From CAYVUM01 sp964619055 (GTDB taxonomy: Bacteria; Pseudomonadota; Alphaproteobacteria; Rhodospirillales; Defluviicoccaceae), in contig CAZUDB010000031.1 in the NCBI GenBank assembly GCA_964619055.1, positions 1-40,229 on the forward strand: a DNA stretch of 40,229 nucleotides. Reading direction: 5' to 3'. The notes beneath the pieces are model-generated. The model was not told the DNA's origin, did no database searches, and worked only from the letters and a program-made list of their open reading frames with translations. Below, piece by piece: positions 40,133 through 40,229 of the stretch. The translations under genes were made by a program, and so were the position numbers. How positions within the stretch are numbered: position 1 is the stretch's first letter; every line of letters starts with the position of its first letter.

Positions 40133-40229
40133 ATGAACAAGCTGCCCCTGAAAACCCGCGTCCAAATCCTCAACATGCTCTGCGAGGGATCGTCCATGCG
40201 GTCGATCTCTCGGGTTGCTGGGGTGTCGA
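40133..40229 (+). mobile_element. IS1-like transposase, first 32 codons only
   Basis: The plus-strand frame from ATG 40133-40135 opens MNKLPLKTRVQILNMLCEGS, followed by SMRSISRVAGVS at the window edge. This is the helix-turn-helix-like N-terminus characteristic of an IS1-related transposase group, whose members begin almost identically before a DDE catalytic region. Only the start is visible, so the family is tentative and integrity unknown. The left end of the element presumably lies between the palindrome at 40037-40056 and the start codon; I could not identify an inverted repeat without the other end. Its presence next to the AT-rich ATPase supports a mobile or recently acquired region. 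Confidence 0.65.

Noticed and set aside
1..40229. tRNA, rRNA or CRISPR array
   Set aside because: No cloverleaf-ending segment, rRNA-like stretch or regularly spaced repeat was noticed on reading both strands, although a dedicated RNA search was not possible.

Overview
The window looks like a chromosomal segment from an alphaproteobacterium. The evidence is the GC-rich coding sequence, an alphaproteobacterial-type SOS box (GTTC-N7-GTTC) in front of an imuA-imuB-dnaE2 mutasome cassette, and the gene set (MsrPQ, slipin/NfeD, a short NDUFS6-like zinc-finger protein beside polA). Rhodospirillales or a relative is my best guess from overall protein character. No 16S rRNA or other decisive marker is present, so the order is inference.

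Layout. From 1 to about 17.7 kb almost everything reads on the minus strand. In direction of transcription this stretch holds a GT4 and a GT9 glycosyltransferase, thrS, infC, rpmI, rplT, pheS, pheT, an L,D-transpeptidase, imuA, imuB, dnaE2 and a truncated endonuclease III-like glycosylase at the window edge. The translation block (thrS, infC, rpmI, rplT, pheST) is interrupted between infC and rpmI by a plus-strand gene for a small protein resembling a worn methyl-accepting chemotaxis hairpin. infC has no ATG, GTG or TTG in a usable position and appears to start at AUC behind a strong Shine-Dalgarno.

From 17.7 to 26.5 kb lie an alpha/beta hydrolase (+), a slipin/NfeD membrane-quality pair (-), an epimerase-like SDR and a GST-like protein (-), a TrkA/TrkH potassium uptake pair (-), and the periplasmic methionine sulfoxide reductase msrPQ (+). 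From 26.6 to 30.9 kb is a two-gene RND efflux system with a lipoprotein adaptor and no outer-membrane channel gene. Then come an unrecognised 120-residue protein, polA with its small zinc-finger neighbour (-), an orphan ABC ATPase, a lipoprotein lysophospholipase-like hydrolase, and an unusual FHA-transmembrane-SLT transglycosylase fusion (+).

From about 38.5 kb the character changes. A small Lys/Gly-Gly-motif protein converges on and overlaps an AT-rich AAA ATPase gene split by a single frameshift. That gene has a perfect palindrome upstream, and the window ends inside the first codons of an IS1-like transposase. This is the most accessory-looking part of the window and looks horizontally acquired.

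The functional themes are SOS mutagenesis (imuAB-dnaE2 under one LexA box), core translation, and envelope maintenance (L,D-transpeptidase, slipin/NfeD, MsrPQ, RND, FHA-SLT). I see no tRNA, rRNA or CRISPR array.
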